Shown: positions 7,638-15,854, counted from the stretch's first letter. The stretch is 64,000 nt of DNA from Micromonospora sp. CB01531 (GCF_001905095.1 NZ_LWLS01000076.1:1-64000), one strand, 5' to 3'. Numbers and translations are program-made. The notes: generated by a model from the letters alone, not told the origin.

Positions 7638-8367
7638 GCTCTTCGGTGAGGTGGCCAGCGACTACGACGAGGCCCGCCCAGGCTACCCACCCGACCTGCC
7701 CGAGGCGATCCGCGCGTACCACGGCGGGACACCCGGCGCCCTGGTCGAGATCGGTGCCGGGACCGGCCTGGCCACCCGGGCGCTGCTCACCCTGGGCGCG
7801 CCGATGACCTGCGTGGAGCCGGATCGCCGGATGGCCCAGGTGCTGGCGGCCCACTTCCCCGACGTCGAGGTGGTGACCGCCCCGTTCGAGGAGTGGACCT
7901 CGCCGTCAGGCGGGGTGCCGGCGCTGGCCTGCGCGCTGGCCTGGCACTGGCTGGACCCGGCCATCCGTAACCGGCGGGCCCACGACGCCCTCACCCCCGG
8001 CGGCACCCTGGCCGTCTTCGCACACCGCTACGACTACGTCGACCCGGACCACGCCGCCGGTCTGCGGGCAGCGTTCGAGTCGGCGGACCCGGAGCCGCAC
8101 CACGACCGACCGGAGGACTGGTTCCGCACCGACATCGCCGACAGCGGGCTTTTCACCGACGTCCGGTCGGTGCGCTTCCAACGCCCGGTGCCGCTCGACA
8201 CGGCGGCGTACCAGCGGTTGGTCAGCACCTTCTCGCCCCAACTGCGGCGGCCTCCGGAGCTGCGCGAGCGGGTGCTCGCCGCAGTCGGCGCGGCCGTCGA
8301 CGGGTTCGGCGGCACGGTGGTGCTGGACCTACGTACCACCCTGGTTCTCGCCCGCCGCCCGGCCTGA
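7621..8367 (+). CDS. Class I SAM-dependent methyltransferase
   Basis: A 248-residue methyltransferase. Motif I is LVEIGAGTGLATRALL (about residues 41-56). The acidic end of strand 2 is CVEPDRRM. Motif III-IV is followed by DALTPGGTLAVFAH. The N-terminus FGEVASDYDEARPGYP is that of the Methyltransf_11/25 group acting on small molecules. The start could be ATG 7621 or 7630. Both overlap the previous gene by 8-17 bases, so it belongs to the small-protein operon. The substrate is unknown. A modified product of one of the small upstream proteins is conceivable but not shown. Confidence 0.9.
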   Translation: MTIMSELFGEVASDYDEARPGYPPDLPEAIRAYHGGTPGALVEIGAGTGLATRALLTLGAPMTCVEPDRRMAQVLAAHFPDVEVVTAPFEEWTSPSGGVPALACALAWHWLDPAIRNRRAHDALTPGGTLAVFAHRYDYVDPDHAAGLRAAFESADPEPHHDRPEDWFRTDIADSGLFTDVRSVRFQRPVPLDTAAYQRLVSTFSPQLRRPPELRERVLAAVGAAVDGFGGTVVLDLRTTLVLARRPA

Positions 8368-8465
8368 CCGCGCCCGCCCACGGCCGGTTCGTCCCGCCCG
8401 ACTCGCGTCAGCCCAAATCGCCTTACCGGGCCCTGCGCGGTTCGCCTAGCCCCGCGTGGCTCGCG

Positions 8466-8894
8466 TCACGCCGGGTCGGCGGCGCCGGTCACCTCGGCGT
8501 GCCGCAGCCGCACCGCGGTGCCCCGGCGCAGCGAGTTGGGGATCTCGGCGATCGCGTCGACCCGGGCCACCAGCTCGCGCAGCCGCGCCTCGCTTGCGTC
8601 GCCGTCGACCCGTACGTCGTAGCTGACGTCGGTAGAGACGGCCGGGTCGCCGGCGAAGTCGCCGTGCACGGTGACCTCGACCCGGCGCAGGGCGATCCCG
8701 GCCGCGCGGGCCTCCCGGAACAGGTCGTTGGAGACGCAGCCGGCGACGGCCAGATAGAGCAGTTGCCCGCCGTTGAAGCCGAGCCCGTCCCCACCGCCGT
8801 CCGCCGGGCGGTCCACCACCAGCGTGAATGGCCCCGCCGAGCCGATCGCCGCCGGCCGGCCCGGCAGGCTGCAGGTGCGTACCTCGAAGGTCAT
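8466..8894 (-). CDS. OsmC family protein
   Basis: A 142-residue OsmC-fold protein: N-terminal strands (VRTCSLPGRPAAIGSAGPFT), the helix motif FNGGQLLYLAVAGCVSNDLF with one conserved Cys, and the C-terminal helix/strand region. Members are homodimeric peroxidases or related thiol proteins. The second Cys expected in the C-terminal helix (here LRELVARVDAIAEIPNSLRR) is missing, so a classical two-Cys hydroperoxide cycle is doubtful. The start is set by GGAGG eight bases before ATG 8894. Convergent with the methyltransferase. Confidence 0.87.
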   Translation of the reverse strand: MTFEVRTCSLPGRPAAIGSAGPFTLVVDRPADGGGDGLGFNGGQLLYLAVAGCVSNDLFREARAAGIALRRVEVTVHGDFAGDPAVSTDVSYDVRVDGDASEARLRELVARVDAIAEIPNSLRRGTAVRLRHAEVTGAADPA

Positions 8895-9104
8895 GCCGAC
8901 CACCTCCGCTTCTGACCAGGCCGAGTCAACCATCCCGGCGCACCCCGCGCCTCGGCGCTTCGGTCCGGACCGGCGTAGCTCTCTCGGATTTGGTGGGCGG
9001 GAACGGTCACCGGCAGATGCTCGCCGAGTCCCCGCCTGCGTGGCCGCCGGGTTTGGGCCGCCGGGGCTGGGTGGCCGGTGCGCCCGGAGGATAGGCTGCC
9101 CGCC

Positions 9105-9599
9105 GTGGCAGGTCTGTTGAGGAGTGTGGCGTCCCGGTTCGGCCGGATCACCGGTGGCCGGTCCGTGCCGGCCCCGACCGCTGGGCCGATCCCGGCCCAG
9201 GTCGCCCGGCGCCGTCAGGTCGCCGCGTTGCAGCGGCGCGAGCTGTCGTACGCCCCGGAGCTGGATGGGCAGGCCGACCCGGGGGAGATTGTCTGGACCT
9301 GGGTTCCGTACGAGGACGACCCCCGGCAGGGTAAGGACCGTCCGGTGCTGGTGGTTGGCCGGCAGAGCCGCACGCTGTTCGGGCTGATGCTGTCGAGCCA
9401 GAGCGACCGGGACGGCCAGCGGCACTGGCTGGCCCTGGGCCCGGGGGAGTGGGACCGGGATCAGCGCCCGAGCTGGGTCCGCCTCGATCGGGTGCTCACC
9501 ATGCGCGAGGACAGCATCCGCCGCGAGGGCGCGGTGCTGGACCGGCGGCGGTTCGACCGGGTGGGTCAGGCCCTGCGTGCCGGTTACGGCTGGCGATAA
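9105..9599 (+). CDS. PemK/MazF-like protein
   Basis: A 164-residue protein. The region from about residue 50 (DPGEIVWTWVPYEDDPRQGK, then DRPVLVVGRQ, then LMLSSQ) has the PemK/MazF SH3-like barrel signature. That signature is a beta strand, a Pro/Lys-Arg-Pro turn and the RPVLVV strand. MazF proteins are ribosome-independent mRNA endonucleases. The N-terminal ~45 residues (SVASRFGRITGGRSVPAPTA) are extra compared with canonical toxins, and no antitoxin gene lies next to it. It is therefore probably a stand-alone PemK-like protein, not a complete toxin-antitoxin pair. Start GTG 9105 is preferred. GTG 9078 is also in frame and lies closer to no better site. Confidence 0.75.
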   Translation: MAGLLRSVASRFGRITGGRSVPAPTAGPIPAQVARRRQVAALQRRELSYAPELDGQADPGEIVWTWVPYEDDPRQGKDRPVLVVGRQSRTLFGLMLSSQSDRDGQRHWLALGPGEWDRDQRPSWVRLDRVLTMREDSIRREGAVLDRRRFDRVGQALRAGYGWR

Positions 9600-9638
9600 C
9601 GGTTCGCCCACTGGCCTGCGGAATGGCATCTTGGCCAG

Positions 9639-10658
9639 GTGACGGCGAGTGTGGATGAGCGGCTTGCCCGGTGGGTGGCGGAGGACTTCGGTCTGGCCCT
9701 GGTCTCCGCCGTGCCCGTGGGGTATGGCGCGGACCCCACGGCCGAGCTGTGGCGAGCCACCACCCCCGACGGTGGCGACTACGCGGTCAAGCTGAGCGGC
9801 GGCGGCACCCCGGCCGGGCTGTTCGTGACAGCGCAGTTGGTCCGCCAGGGCGTACCGGGCATCGTCGCACCGCTCACCACCGCGTCCGGAGAGGTGTGCA
9901 CCGTCCACGAGGGGCGGCGGTTGTCGGTCGTGCCGTGGGCGTCGGACGAACGGGCTCTCGGCGGCGGCATGCACGCCGCCCACTGGCGTGCGTACGGTGA
10001 GGTGCTGGCCGCGACGCACGCGGCCACCGTGACCGACGAGTTGGCCGGGTTGCCCCGGGAGGACCACACGCACGCGGCGATCGGCGCGGCGGTTCGGGAG
10101 ATGGACCGCCGGCTGCGGGGAGTGGACGACCGGTCGGCCGATCCGTGGACCCGTGCCGTGGCGGCCCACTGGCGGGAGTGGGCCGATGACCTGGCGATCC
10201 TGCTCGACCGGGTGGACCGGCTCGGCGTGGAGCTGCGGTCCCGTCCGGTGGACCTGGTGGTCTGCCACGGCGACCCGCACCTGGGGAACCTCCTGCTCGG
10301 CCCCGACGGGCGGGTCTGGCTGATCGACTGGGACGACGCGGTGCTCGCTCCGCGCGAACGGGACCTGATGTTCGTCGTCGGCGGTGTGCTCGCGTTCGCG
10401 CCGGTGACTCCCGCGCAGCAGGCGGCCTTCTTCGACGGGTACGGCCCGGTGGAGCTGGATCCGGTCCGGCTGGCCTACCACCTCGGGGTCCGCGCGTTGG
10501 ACGACATCGGGAGCTGGGCCGGTGACGTGGCGGACGCCGGGCGGTCCGAGGCCGACCGGGTCCGCGCGCTGAAGATCGTGGCGGGCCTGCTGTCGCCGGT
10601 GGGCCTGGTCGGCCTGGCCCGTCAGGCGCTGCGGGATCTGGGCCGCTGGGACGGCTGA
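9639..10658 (+). CDS. Aminoglycoside phosphotransferase-family kinase (APH/choline kinase fold)
   Basis: A 339-residue APH-family protein. The N-lobe has YAVKLSGG (ATP lysine). The Brenner loop CHGDPHLGNLLL is near residue 210 with catalytic Asp. The metal-binding motif WLIDWDDAVLAPRERDL follows near residue 230. It resembles the spectinomycin/viomycin-kinase-like group common in actinomycetes, which use ATP or GTP to phosphorylate small molecules. The natural substrate cannot be told, and resistance should not be assumed. GTG start at 9639, 39 bp after the PemK-like gene. Probably co-transcribed with it. A short GC hairpin follows the stop. Confidence 0.87.
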   Translation: MTASVDERLARWVAEDFGLALVSAVPVGYGADPTAELWRATTPDGGDYAVKLSGGGTPAGLFVTAQLVRQGVPGIVAPLTTASGEVCTVHEGRRLSVVPWASDERALGGGMHAAHWRAYGEVLAATHAATVTDELAGLPREDHTHAAIGAAVREMDRRLRGVDDRSADPWTRAVAAHWREWADDLAILLDRVDRLGVELRSRPVDLVVCHGDPHLGNLLLGPDGRVWLIDWDDAVLAPRERDLMFVVGGVLAFAPVTPAQQAAFFDGYGPVELDPVRLAYHLGVRALDDIGSWAGDVADAGRSEADRVRALKIVAGLLSPVGLVGLARQALRDLGRWDG

Positions 10659-10663
10659 CCCGC

Positions 10664-10680
10664 CCCGGCTGGCGGCCGGG
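10664..10680. terminator. Short GC hairpin between convergent genes
   Basis: CCCGGC (10664-10669) pairs with GCCGGG (10675-10680) around five bases. It lies between the ends of the APH-like gene (10658) and the diguanylate cyclase gene (10688). There is no T-run. Position supports a bidirectional terminator, but the stem is short. Confidence 0.4.
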
Positions 10681-10687
10681 TCGCCGG

Positions 10688-11338
10688 TCAGCACTCGGCG
10701 AGGTGGGGTGCCTCCACGAGTTGGCGGGTCGCGCGGGCGCCGCCGAGGCTCTTCGCCTGGTACATCGCCGCGTCAGCCCGGCAGAGCGCGTCGGTGAGTT
10801 GGGCGGGACCGTGCACCGGGGCGAGCCCGACCGAGGCGGTCACCCGCACGGTGCGGGTGCCGAGCGGGATCGGCGCGGCGAGCGCCTCGCAGAGCCTGCG
10901 GGTGGCGTGCTCGATCCACCGCCGGTCCACCGTCGGGCTGGCGAGCAGGCCGGCGAACTCGTCCCCGCCGAGGCGGGCGACCAGGTTGTCCCCGGCGAAC
11001 GCGGACAGCCGCTGGGCCGTGCTGATCAGCACCTGGTCGCCGGCGGCGTGCCCGTAGCGGTCGTTGACCTGTTTGAAGTCGTCGAGGTCCAGCACGATCG
11101 CCACCAGCGGCTGGCCGGCGGCGTCGGTCAGCAGGGCCGCCGCCAGCCGGTAGAAGGCGCGGCGGTTGGGTAGCCCGGTGAGCGGGTCGTGGCTGGCCGC
11201 GTGCCGCTCGGCCTCCAGTTCGGCCTGGAGCAGCTCGAGTTGCGTCTCCGCCCGTTGTGCCCGGCGGCGCAGTTGCCAGGCGGAGACGATGGCGCCGGCG
11301 GCGGAGAGACCGGAGGCGATGGTCATCGGATCCGGCAC
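10688..11338 (-). CDS. GGDEF-domain diguanylate cyclase
   Basis: A 216-residue protein. A short hydrophobic N-terminus (MTIASGLSAAGAIVSAW) may anchor or dock it at the membrane. A coiled-coil (RRAQRAETQLELLQAELEAE) follows, then a GGDEF domain with HDPLTGLPNRRAFY, DLDDFKQVNDRYGH and the intact active site ARLGGDEFAGLL. It should make c-di-GMP from two GTP. The RxxD inhibitory site expected five residues before GGDEF is absent (FAGD instead), so product inhibition by that route is unlikely. The GTG start at 11338 is fixed by AAAGGAGG a few bases upstream. Longer in-frame starts to 11608 are inside an operator region and unlikely. Divergent from DUF397/XRE. Confidence 0.9.
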   Translation of the reverse strand: MPDPMTIASGLSAAGAIVSAWQLRRRAQRAETQLELLQAELEAERHAASHDPLTGLPNRRAFYRLAAALLTDAAGQPLVAIVLDLDDFKQVNDRYGHAAGDQVLISTAQRLSAFAGDNLVARLGGDEFAGLLASPTVDRRWIEHATRRLCEALAAPIPLGTRTVRVTASVGLAPVHGPAQLTDALCRADAAMYQAKSLGGARATRQLVEAPHLAEC

Positions 11339-11493
11339 ACGCCCTCCTTTACCGCAGCCCTCGGCCCCGCCCGGGCGGCACTGGGGCCGACCGCGCCAGG
11401 CTCGTGTCTTCCCTGGTCGCAACCGGGGTCTGGGTAACCCAGAGTGAACCTGTGGGTACACCGCACGTGTGGTTATCATGCTTGCTGTCCAAT

Positions 11494-11523
11494 GCAGATG
11501 CAATAGCAGATGCACGTGCATCT
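11494..11523. promoter_or_regulatory. Repeated and palindromic elements upstream of DUF397
   Basis: GCAGATGCA occurs at 11494-11502 and again at 11507-11515. The second copy runs into a 16-bp perfect palindrome, AGATGCACGTGCATCT (11508-11523). The block lies about 85 bp before the DUF397 start and 155 bp before the divergent cyclase. It is a candidate operator for the XRE regulator encoded 370 bp downstream or another dimeric factor. Confidence 0.5.
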
Positions 11524-11606
11524 CACTCCTCAGTCGACAGAACCCGCGTCGCCACCCACCGCTCCTCCCCGCGGCATCGGCTGGCTCTTGCACAGAAGGA
11601 CGCCCC

Positions 11607-11861
11607 ATGCAGCAGCCTGAGAATGGCGTACCGACCAGTCAGCTGCCGCCGCTGCGCTGGCAGAAGAGTCGCCGGAGCAACCCGAGTGGCAACTGCGTCG
11701 AGCTGGCCGAGTTGCCCGGCGGCGCCGGAATCGCGGTCCGCAACTCCCGGCACCCGGACGGTCCCGCATTGATCTACACAGTGGACGAGATCGCGGCCTT
11801 CGTGCTCGGTGCCCGGGACGGCGATTTCGACGACCTCATCGCCCGCCGCCTCGTCGGCTGA
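11607..11861 (+). CDS. DUF397 family protein
   Basis: An 84-residue DUF397 protein. Its core LRWQKSRRSNPSGNCVELAE, then IAVRNSRHPDGPALIYT and a final FVLGARDGDFDDLI, is characteristic. In actinomycetes DUF397 proteins are encoded with XRE/DUF5753 regulators. Some pairs (for example the WhiJ group in Streptomyces) act like antitoxin-type or repressor/antagonist couples that influence development. Here the XRE partner follows 115 bp downstream on the same strand. Function is by analogy. Confidence 0.9.
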   Translation: MQQPENGVPTSQLPPLRWQKSRRSNPSGNCVELAELPGGAGIAVRNSRHPDGPALIYTVDEIAAFVLGARDGDFDDLIARRLVG

Positions 11862-11976
11862 CCGGCCGGGTCGGCCGTCCGGGGGAGTTCACCTCACTGA
11901 GGGGTCATGGCATGCTTACACGTCGGCCGGGCCGGGGTGTCCGGCCGGCGACAGTCGGCGTGCGAAGGACGGCCAG

Positions 11977-12858
11977 GTGACGACGGTACCCGCGGGTGAT
12001 CCGGCCAGCGGGCCGACGGTGCTGCGCATGCTGCTGGGGGCGCAGCTGCGGCGCCTGCGCGAGGGCGCCGGAGTGAGCCGGGAGAGCGCCGGCTGGGAGA
12101 TCCGCTCCTCCGAGTCGAAGATCAGCCGGATGGAGCTGGGTCGGGTCGGCTTCAAGGAGCGCGACGTCGCCGATCTGCTCACCCTCTACGGCGTCACCGC
12201 CGCTGAGGAGCGGGAGGCGTTGCTCAGGCTGGCCCGGGACGCGAACAGTCCCGGCTGGTGGCACCGCTACGGCGACGTGCTGCCCAGCTGGTTCCAGTCC
12301 TACCTGGGGCTAGAGGCGGCCGCGGCGCTGATCCGCACGTACGAGGTGCAGTTCGTGCCGGGTCTGCTCCAGACCCCCGAGTACGCCCGGGCGGTGATCC
12401 TGCTGGGTCACCGCGGTGCTCCCGACGAGGAGATCGACCGGCGGGTGAGTCTGCGGACGGAGCGACAGGAGGTGCTGCGCCGGGACAAGCCGCCCCAGCT
12501 CTGGGCGGTGCTCGACGAGGCTGCGCTGCGCCGGCCGATCGGTGGCCCCGAGGTGATGCGCGCGCAGCTCGACGCGCTGATCGCGGCGACCGCCCAACCG
12601 CACGTCCAGCTCCAGATCGTGCCCTTCGCCGCAGGCGGGCATGCCGCCGCCAGCGGCGCGTTCAGCATCCTGCGGTTCGGCGACCAGGACCTGCCCGACG
12701 TCGTCTACATCGAACAGTTGACCAGCGCGATCTACCTCGACAAGCGCGACGATCTCGACTACTACGCGCTGGCCATGGAGCGGCTCTGCGTGGAGGCCGC
12801 GCCGCCGGAGCGTACCCGGGAACTGCTCGCCGAGATCCGGGACGAGTTCTCGGCCTGA
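11977..12858 (+). CDS. XRE family regulator with DUF5753 domain
   Basis: A 293-residue regulator. Residues about 15-70 form an XRE helix-turn-helix (LGAQLRRLREGAGVSRESAG, SSESKISRMELGR). The C-terminal ~190 residues are DUF5753, recognised by VQFVPGLLQTPEYARAV and FSILRFGDQDLPDVVYIE. DUF5753 is thought to bind a small ligand or partner. The start at GTG 11977 gives the normal family length. It pairs with the upstream DUF397 gene, in the reverse of the more common order. The pair may be self-regulated through the repeats at 11494-11523. Confidence 0.9.
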   Translation: MTTVPAGDPASGPTVLRMLLGAQLRRLREGAGVSRESAGWEIRSSESKISRMELGRVGFKERDVADLLTLYGVTAAEEREALLRLARDANSPGWWHRYGDVLPSWFQSYLGLEAAAALIRTYEVQFVPGLLQTPEYARAVILLGHRGAPDEEIDRRVSLRTERQEVLRRDKPPQLWAVLDEAALRRPIGGPEVMRAQLDALIAATAQPHVQLQIVPFAAGGHAAASGAFSILRFGDQDLPDVVYIEQLTSAIYLDKRDDLDYYALAMERLCVEAAPPERTRELLAEIRDEFSA

Positions 12859-12942
12859 GCCGGCTGATCCGCCTGCCGGCCGGGGCCGGGTCCCGGTCCG
12901 TCGCTGATGTGCATTGACGCGCGCCGACCCGCGCGGGTAATC

Positions 12943-12974
12943 TCTGGATCGATACAGTTCTGAATCGATCCAGA
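12943..12974. promoter_or_regulatory. 32-bp inverted repeat over the lacI-type promoter
   Basis: TCTGGATCGAT and ATCGATCCAGA form perfect 11-bp arms around ten bases (ACAGTTCTGA, itself partly symmetric). The repeat ends 15 bp before the start codon of the LacI-family gene. The site would cover the promoter or the first transcribed bases, so autorepression is likely. LacI operators are usually shorter single dyads. The long arms may represent two overlapping half-site sets. Confidence 0.7.
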
Positions 12975-12989
12975 AGGGGTGGCGGCCCG

Positions 12990-14054
12990 GTGAAACCGAC
13001 CCTGCAGGACGTCGCGAACGCCGTGGGCGTGTCCCGGAGCACCGTGTCCAACGCCTACAGCCGCCCGGACCAGCTCTCCACCGCACTGCGGGCGAAGATC
13101 CTCGACACCGCGCAGCGCCTCGGGTACCCCGGCCCCAACCCGACCGCCCGATCGCTGCGCCGCGGGTTCGTCGGCGCGATCGGCGTCCTCTTCACCTCCC
13201 AGCTGTCGTACGCCTTCACCGACCCGTTCGCGGTGCGCTTCCTCGCCGGGGTCAGCGAGGCGGTCGAGCAGCACGGCACCAGCCTGCTGCTCGTCCCGCT
13301 GCCGGCCGAGCACTCCCGGGTCCGCGCCGCCGTCGAGAACGCCGCCGTCGACGGCTTCTGCGTCTACTGCGTCGGGGACGAGGACTGGGTGCTGAGCGCC
13401 ATCCGCGACCGGGGACTGCCCTACGTCACCACCGCGTCCCGCGCCGACGCCGGCCCGACCGACCGTTACGTCGGCATCGACGAGCGCGCGGCAGCCCGGT
13501 CCGTCGCCGAGCACGTCGCCGCCCTCGGCCACCGCCGGGTGGCCCTCCTCGGCGACGCCGTGCTGCCCGACGCCCCGCCCGGGCCGCTCCGCCTGGCCGA
13601 CCCGTCCGAGGCGCCGCACCCGACGACCCGTGGCCGCCTCACCGGCTTCGCCGACGCGTTCGCCGCCACCGGCGTGCCCTGGCCCGCGATCACCGTGCTC
13701 AACGCCAGCAGCAACAGCCGCGCCGCCGGGGCCGCCGCCGTCGCTACCGTCCTGGCCGGGGACCACCCACCCACCGCCGTCCTGGCCTGCTCCGACGTGC
13801 TCGCCCTCGGGGTGCTCGACGCGCTCGCCGAGATCGGCTCGCGGCTGGCCCACCCCGTCTCGGTCACCGGCTTCGACGACATCGCCGAGGCCGCCACCGC
13901 CGGGCTCACCACCGTGTGCCAACCGGCCGAGGAGAAGGGGCGACTCGCCGCCGCGCTGCTGCTGGCCCCGCCGGCCGACCCGGCCGCGGGACACGTACTG
14001 CTCCCCACCGAACCCGTCATCCGAACCTCCACCCGTCCCGTCACCAGGAGCTGA
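12990..14054 (+). CDS. LacI family transcriptional regulator
   Basis: A 354-residue LacI/GalR regulator. The N-terminal helix-turn-helix is TLQDVANAVGVSRSTVSNAY, followed by the hinge region ILDTAQRLGYPGPNPTARSL and a periplasmic-binding-protein-like sensor domain (FVGAIGVLFTS to the C-terminus, with VTGFDDIAEAA). It should bind a sugar or nucleoside and release DNA. GTG start with GAAGGGGTGG upstream, directly after a long inverted repeat. No sugar transport or catabolic genes are adjacent, so its main target is elsewhere or is itself plus the small downstream gene. Confidence 0.92.
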   Translation: MKPTLQDVANAVGVSRSTVSNAYSRPDQLSTALRAKILDTAQRLGYPGPNPTARSLRRGFVGAIGVLFTSQLSYAFTDPFAVRFLAGVSEAVEQHGTSLLLVPLPAEHSRVRAAVENAAVDGFCVYCVGDEDWVLSAIRDRGLPYVTTASRADAGPTDRYVGIDERAAARSVAEHVAALGHRRVALLGDAVLPDAPPGPLRLADPSEAPHPTTRGRLTGFADAFAATGVPWPAITVLNASSNSRAAGAAAVATVLAGDHPPTAVLACSDVLALGVLDALAEIGSRLAHPVSVTGFDDIAEAATAGLTTVCQPAEEKGRLAAALLLAPPADPAAGHVLLPTEPVIRTSTRPVTRS

Positions 14055-14056
14055 GC

Positions 14057-14260
14057 ATGGAACAGCCCACCGGTTTCGTCCTCGCCGTCGACGCGGTGAC
14101 CCGGCACGTCAACTCGGCCCGGCCCGACGCGCCGGTCCGCCCCGACCGGCCGCGCGCGCCCCGCCTGGTCCCCACCCGGCTGGCCGTCGCCGGCGCCCTG
14201 CGCCGGCTCGCCGACCGGATGGAACCCCACCCGGCCTCCGTGCCGTCCTGCACGCCCTGA
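14057..14260 (+). CDS. 67-residue hypothetical protein coupled to the LacI gene
   Basis: Begins two bases after the LacI stop, with AGGAG seven bases before its ATG. The sequence starts MEQPTGFVLAVDAVTRHVNS, continues Pro/Arg-rich, and ends in LAVAGALRRLADRMEPHP, an amphipathic helix. It has two Cys-poor halves and no family I can name. Tight coupling to LacI suggests a partner or modulator, but this is context only. Confidence 0.6.
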   Translation: MEQPTGFVLAVDAVTRHVNSARPDAPVRPDRPRAPRLVPTRLAVAGALRRLADRMEPHPASVPSCTP

Positions 14261-14390
14261 CCTCGACGGCTCGCCCGGGTGGCCGGCGCCACCCGGGCAA
14301 CCGCCGTTTCCGCCCAGTCGTGCCTGCTCGGGGCGGAACCGGGCACCGGGTTGGTGGGGCGCGCGGGTCGCCAGGCAGACTGGGACCATC

Positions 14391-15836
14391 ATGTCGCCGT
14401 TCACACCCACGCTCCGGTTGCACGATCGGTACGTCCTGCGCGCGCGCATCGGGCTCGGCGGGATGTCCGAGGTGTGGCGCGCCGACGACGAGGTGCTGCA
14501 CCGCCCCGTCGCGGTCAAGGCCCTCGCCACGGAGCTCGCCGCCGACCCGCAGCTGCGGGCCACCATCCAGCGCGAGGCGCGCGCCGCGGCCCGCCTCACC
14601 CACCCGCACGTCACCCAGGTGTACGACTACGGTGAGGCGACCCTGCCGGACGGTTCGGTGGTGCCGTACCTGGTCATGGAGCTGGTGGAGGGGCGGACCC
14701 TCGCCGACCGGCTGGCCGGCGGGCCGCTCGCCTGGCCGGAGGCGGTCCGGCTGGCCGGTCAGGTGGCCGCCGCCCTGGCCGCCGCGCACCGGATCGGCGT
14801 GGTGCACCGCGACATCAAGCCCGGCAACGTGATGCTCACCGAGACCGGCGCGAAGGTGCTCGACTTCGGCATCGCCACGCTCGCCGGCCCGCGCCACCCC
14901 CTCGCCGGCCAGACCGGCGAGCTGATGATGGGCACCCCCGCGTACTTCGCCCCGGAGCGGATGACGCCCGGCCCGGCGAACCCCGCCAGCGACGTGTACG
15001 CCCTCGGCGCGCTGCTCTACCGCACCCTCACCGGGCGGGCCCCGCTGCCCGTGCAGACCTGGGACGACGTGCTCGACGTGCAGGCCCGGCGGCCCCCGGT
15101 GCCGCCGCTGCACGTACCGGGGCTGCCGGCCGACGTTGCCGACCTCACCCTGGCATGCCTGTCCGCCGACCCGGCCCACCGGCCCACCGCCGCCCAGCTC
15201 GCCACCCGCTTCGGCGCCGGCCAGCCGGCCGACCCGCCGACGGCGATCCTGCCCACCGTCGTCCGGGCCGAGCACCCGCCGACCCTCATCGACCGCGCGG
15301 CCGCGCCGGTCCGCCCGGCCCCGCCGCCGCTGTCGCGTCCGCCCGGCCGGTCGAACCGGCTCATCGGGGTGCTGGTCGCGGCCGGGCTGGTGCTCCTGCT
15401 CGGCCTGGTCGGCGCGGTGCTGCTCGACGACAACTCCGGCAACCAGCCGGCCGCCGGGCCGAGCATCACCGCGCCCACGGAGGAGCCGACGCCGGAGTCG
15501 TCCAGCCCGCCGGAACCGGCCGCCACCGAGCCGACCACGACCACCCCGCCGGCACCGGTCACTCTGCGCGAGCTCGCCGCGCGGCTCGGCGAGGTGCTTG
15601 CCAAGGCGGTGGCCAGCCGCGACATCGATCGGAAGACGGCCGAAGACCTGCTCAAGAAGGCCCGCGAGCTGGATCGGGGCAAGCCGAAGGACCGCGCCGA
15701 GCGCCTCGATGACCTGCGCGAACGCATCGACAAGGCGGTCGACGACGACAAGCTCGATGAGCGGATCGCCGCCGACCTCCAGGACCTGCTCGACACGTAC
15801 GCGCAGGTGCGCGGCAGCAGCCAGGACGAGGGCTGA
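14391..15836 (+). CDS. Transmembrane Hanks-type Ser/Thr protein kinase
   Basis: A 481-residue PknB-like kinase. The kinase domain (about 14-275) has the Gly loop IGLGGMSEVW, ATP-binding K43 in VAVK, catalytic HRDIKPGN (D141), DFG at 158-160 and the GTPAYFAPER activation-loop end. After a Pro-rich linker, one transmembrane segment spans about 324-345. A Ser/Thr/Pro-rich stretch and an extracellular ~95-residue helical region follow (TLRELAARLGEVLAKAVASR, EDLLKKARELDRG). There are no PASTA repeats, so the external sensor is of another kind, possibly coiled-coil. It is monocistronic in appearance and convergent with a hydrolase gene. Confidence 0.93.
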   Translation: MSPFTPTLRLHDRYVLRARIGLGGMSEVWRADDEVLHRPVAVKALATELAADPQLRATIQREARAAARLTHPHVTQVYDYGEATLPDGSVVPYLVMELVEGRTLADRLAGGPLAWPEAVRLAGQVAAALAAAHRIGVVHRDIKPGNVMLTETGAKVLDFGIATLAGPRHPLAGQTGELMMGTPAYFAPERMTPGPANPASDVYALGALLYRTLTGRAPLPVQTWDDVLDVQARRPPVPPLHVPGLPADVADLTLACLSADPAHRPTAAQLATRFGAGQPADPPTAILPTVVRAEHPPTLIDRAAAPVRPAPPPLSRPPGRSNRLIGVLVAAGLVLLLGLVGAVLLDDNSGNQPAAGPSITAPTEEPTPESSSPPEPAATEPTTTTPPAPVTLRELAARLGEVLAKAVASRDIDRKTAEDLLKKARELDRGKPKDRAERLDDLRERIDKAVDDDKLDERIAADLQDLLDTYAQVRGSSQDEG

Positions 15837-15854
15837 GCCGACCGAACGTGCCGG

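Noticed and set aside
9105..9599. Complete PemK/MazF toxin-antitoxin locus
   Set aside because: No small antitoxin gene lies upstream or downstream. The neighbours are OsmC and an APH-like kinase.
9639..10658. Antibiotic-resistance label for the APH-fold kinase
   Set aside because: The fold is shared by many small-molecule kinases, and no other resistance or biosynthetic genes are nearby.
8466..10694. Very long minus-strand open frame running from the OsmC gene across the PemK-like and APH-like genes
   Set aside because: High GC removes stops in antisense frames. Only the OsmC part has family motifs, and the rest is antisense to well-supported plus-strand genes.
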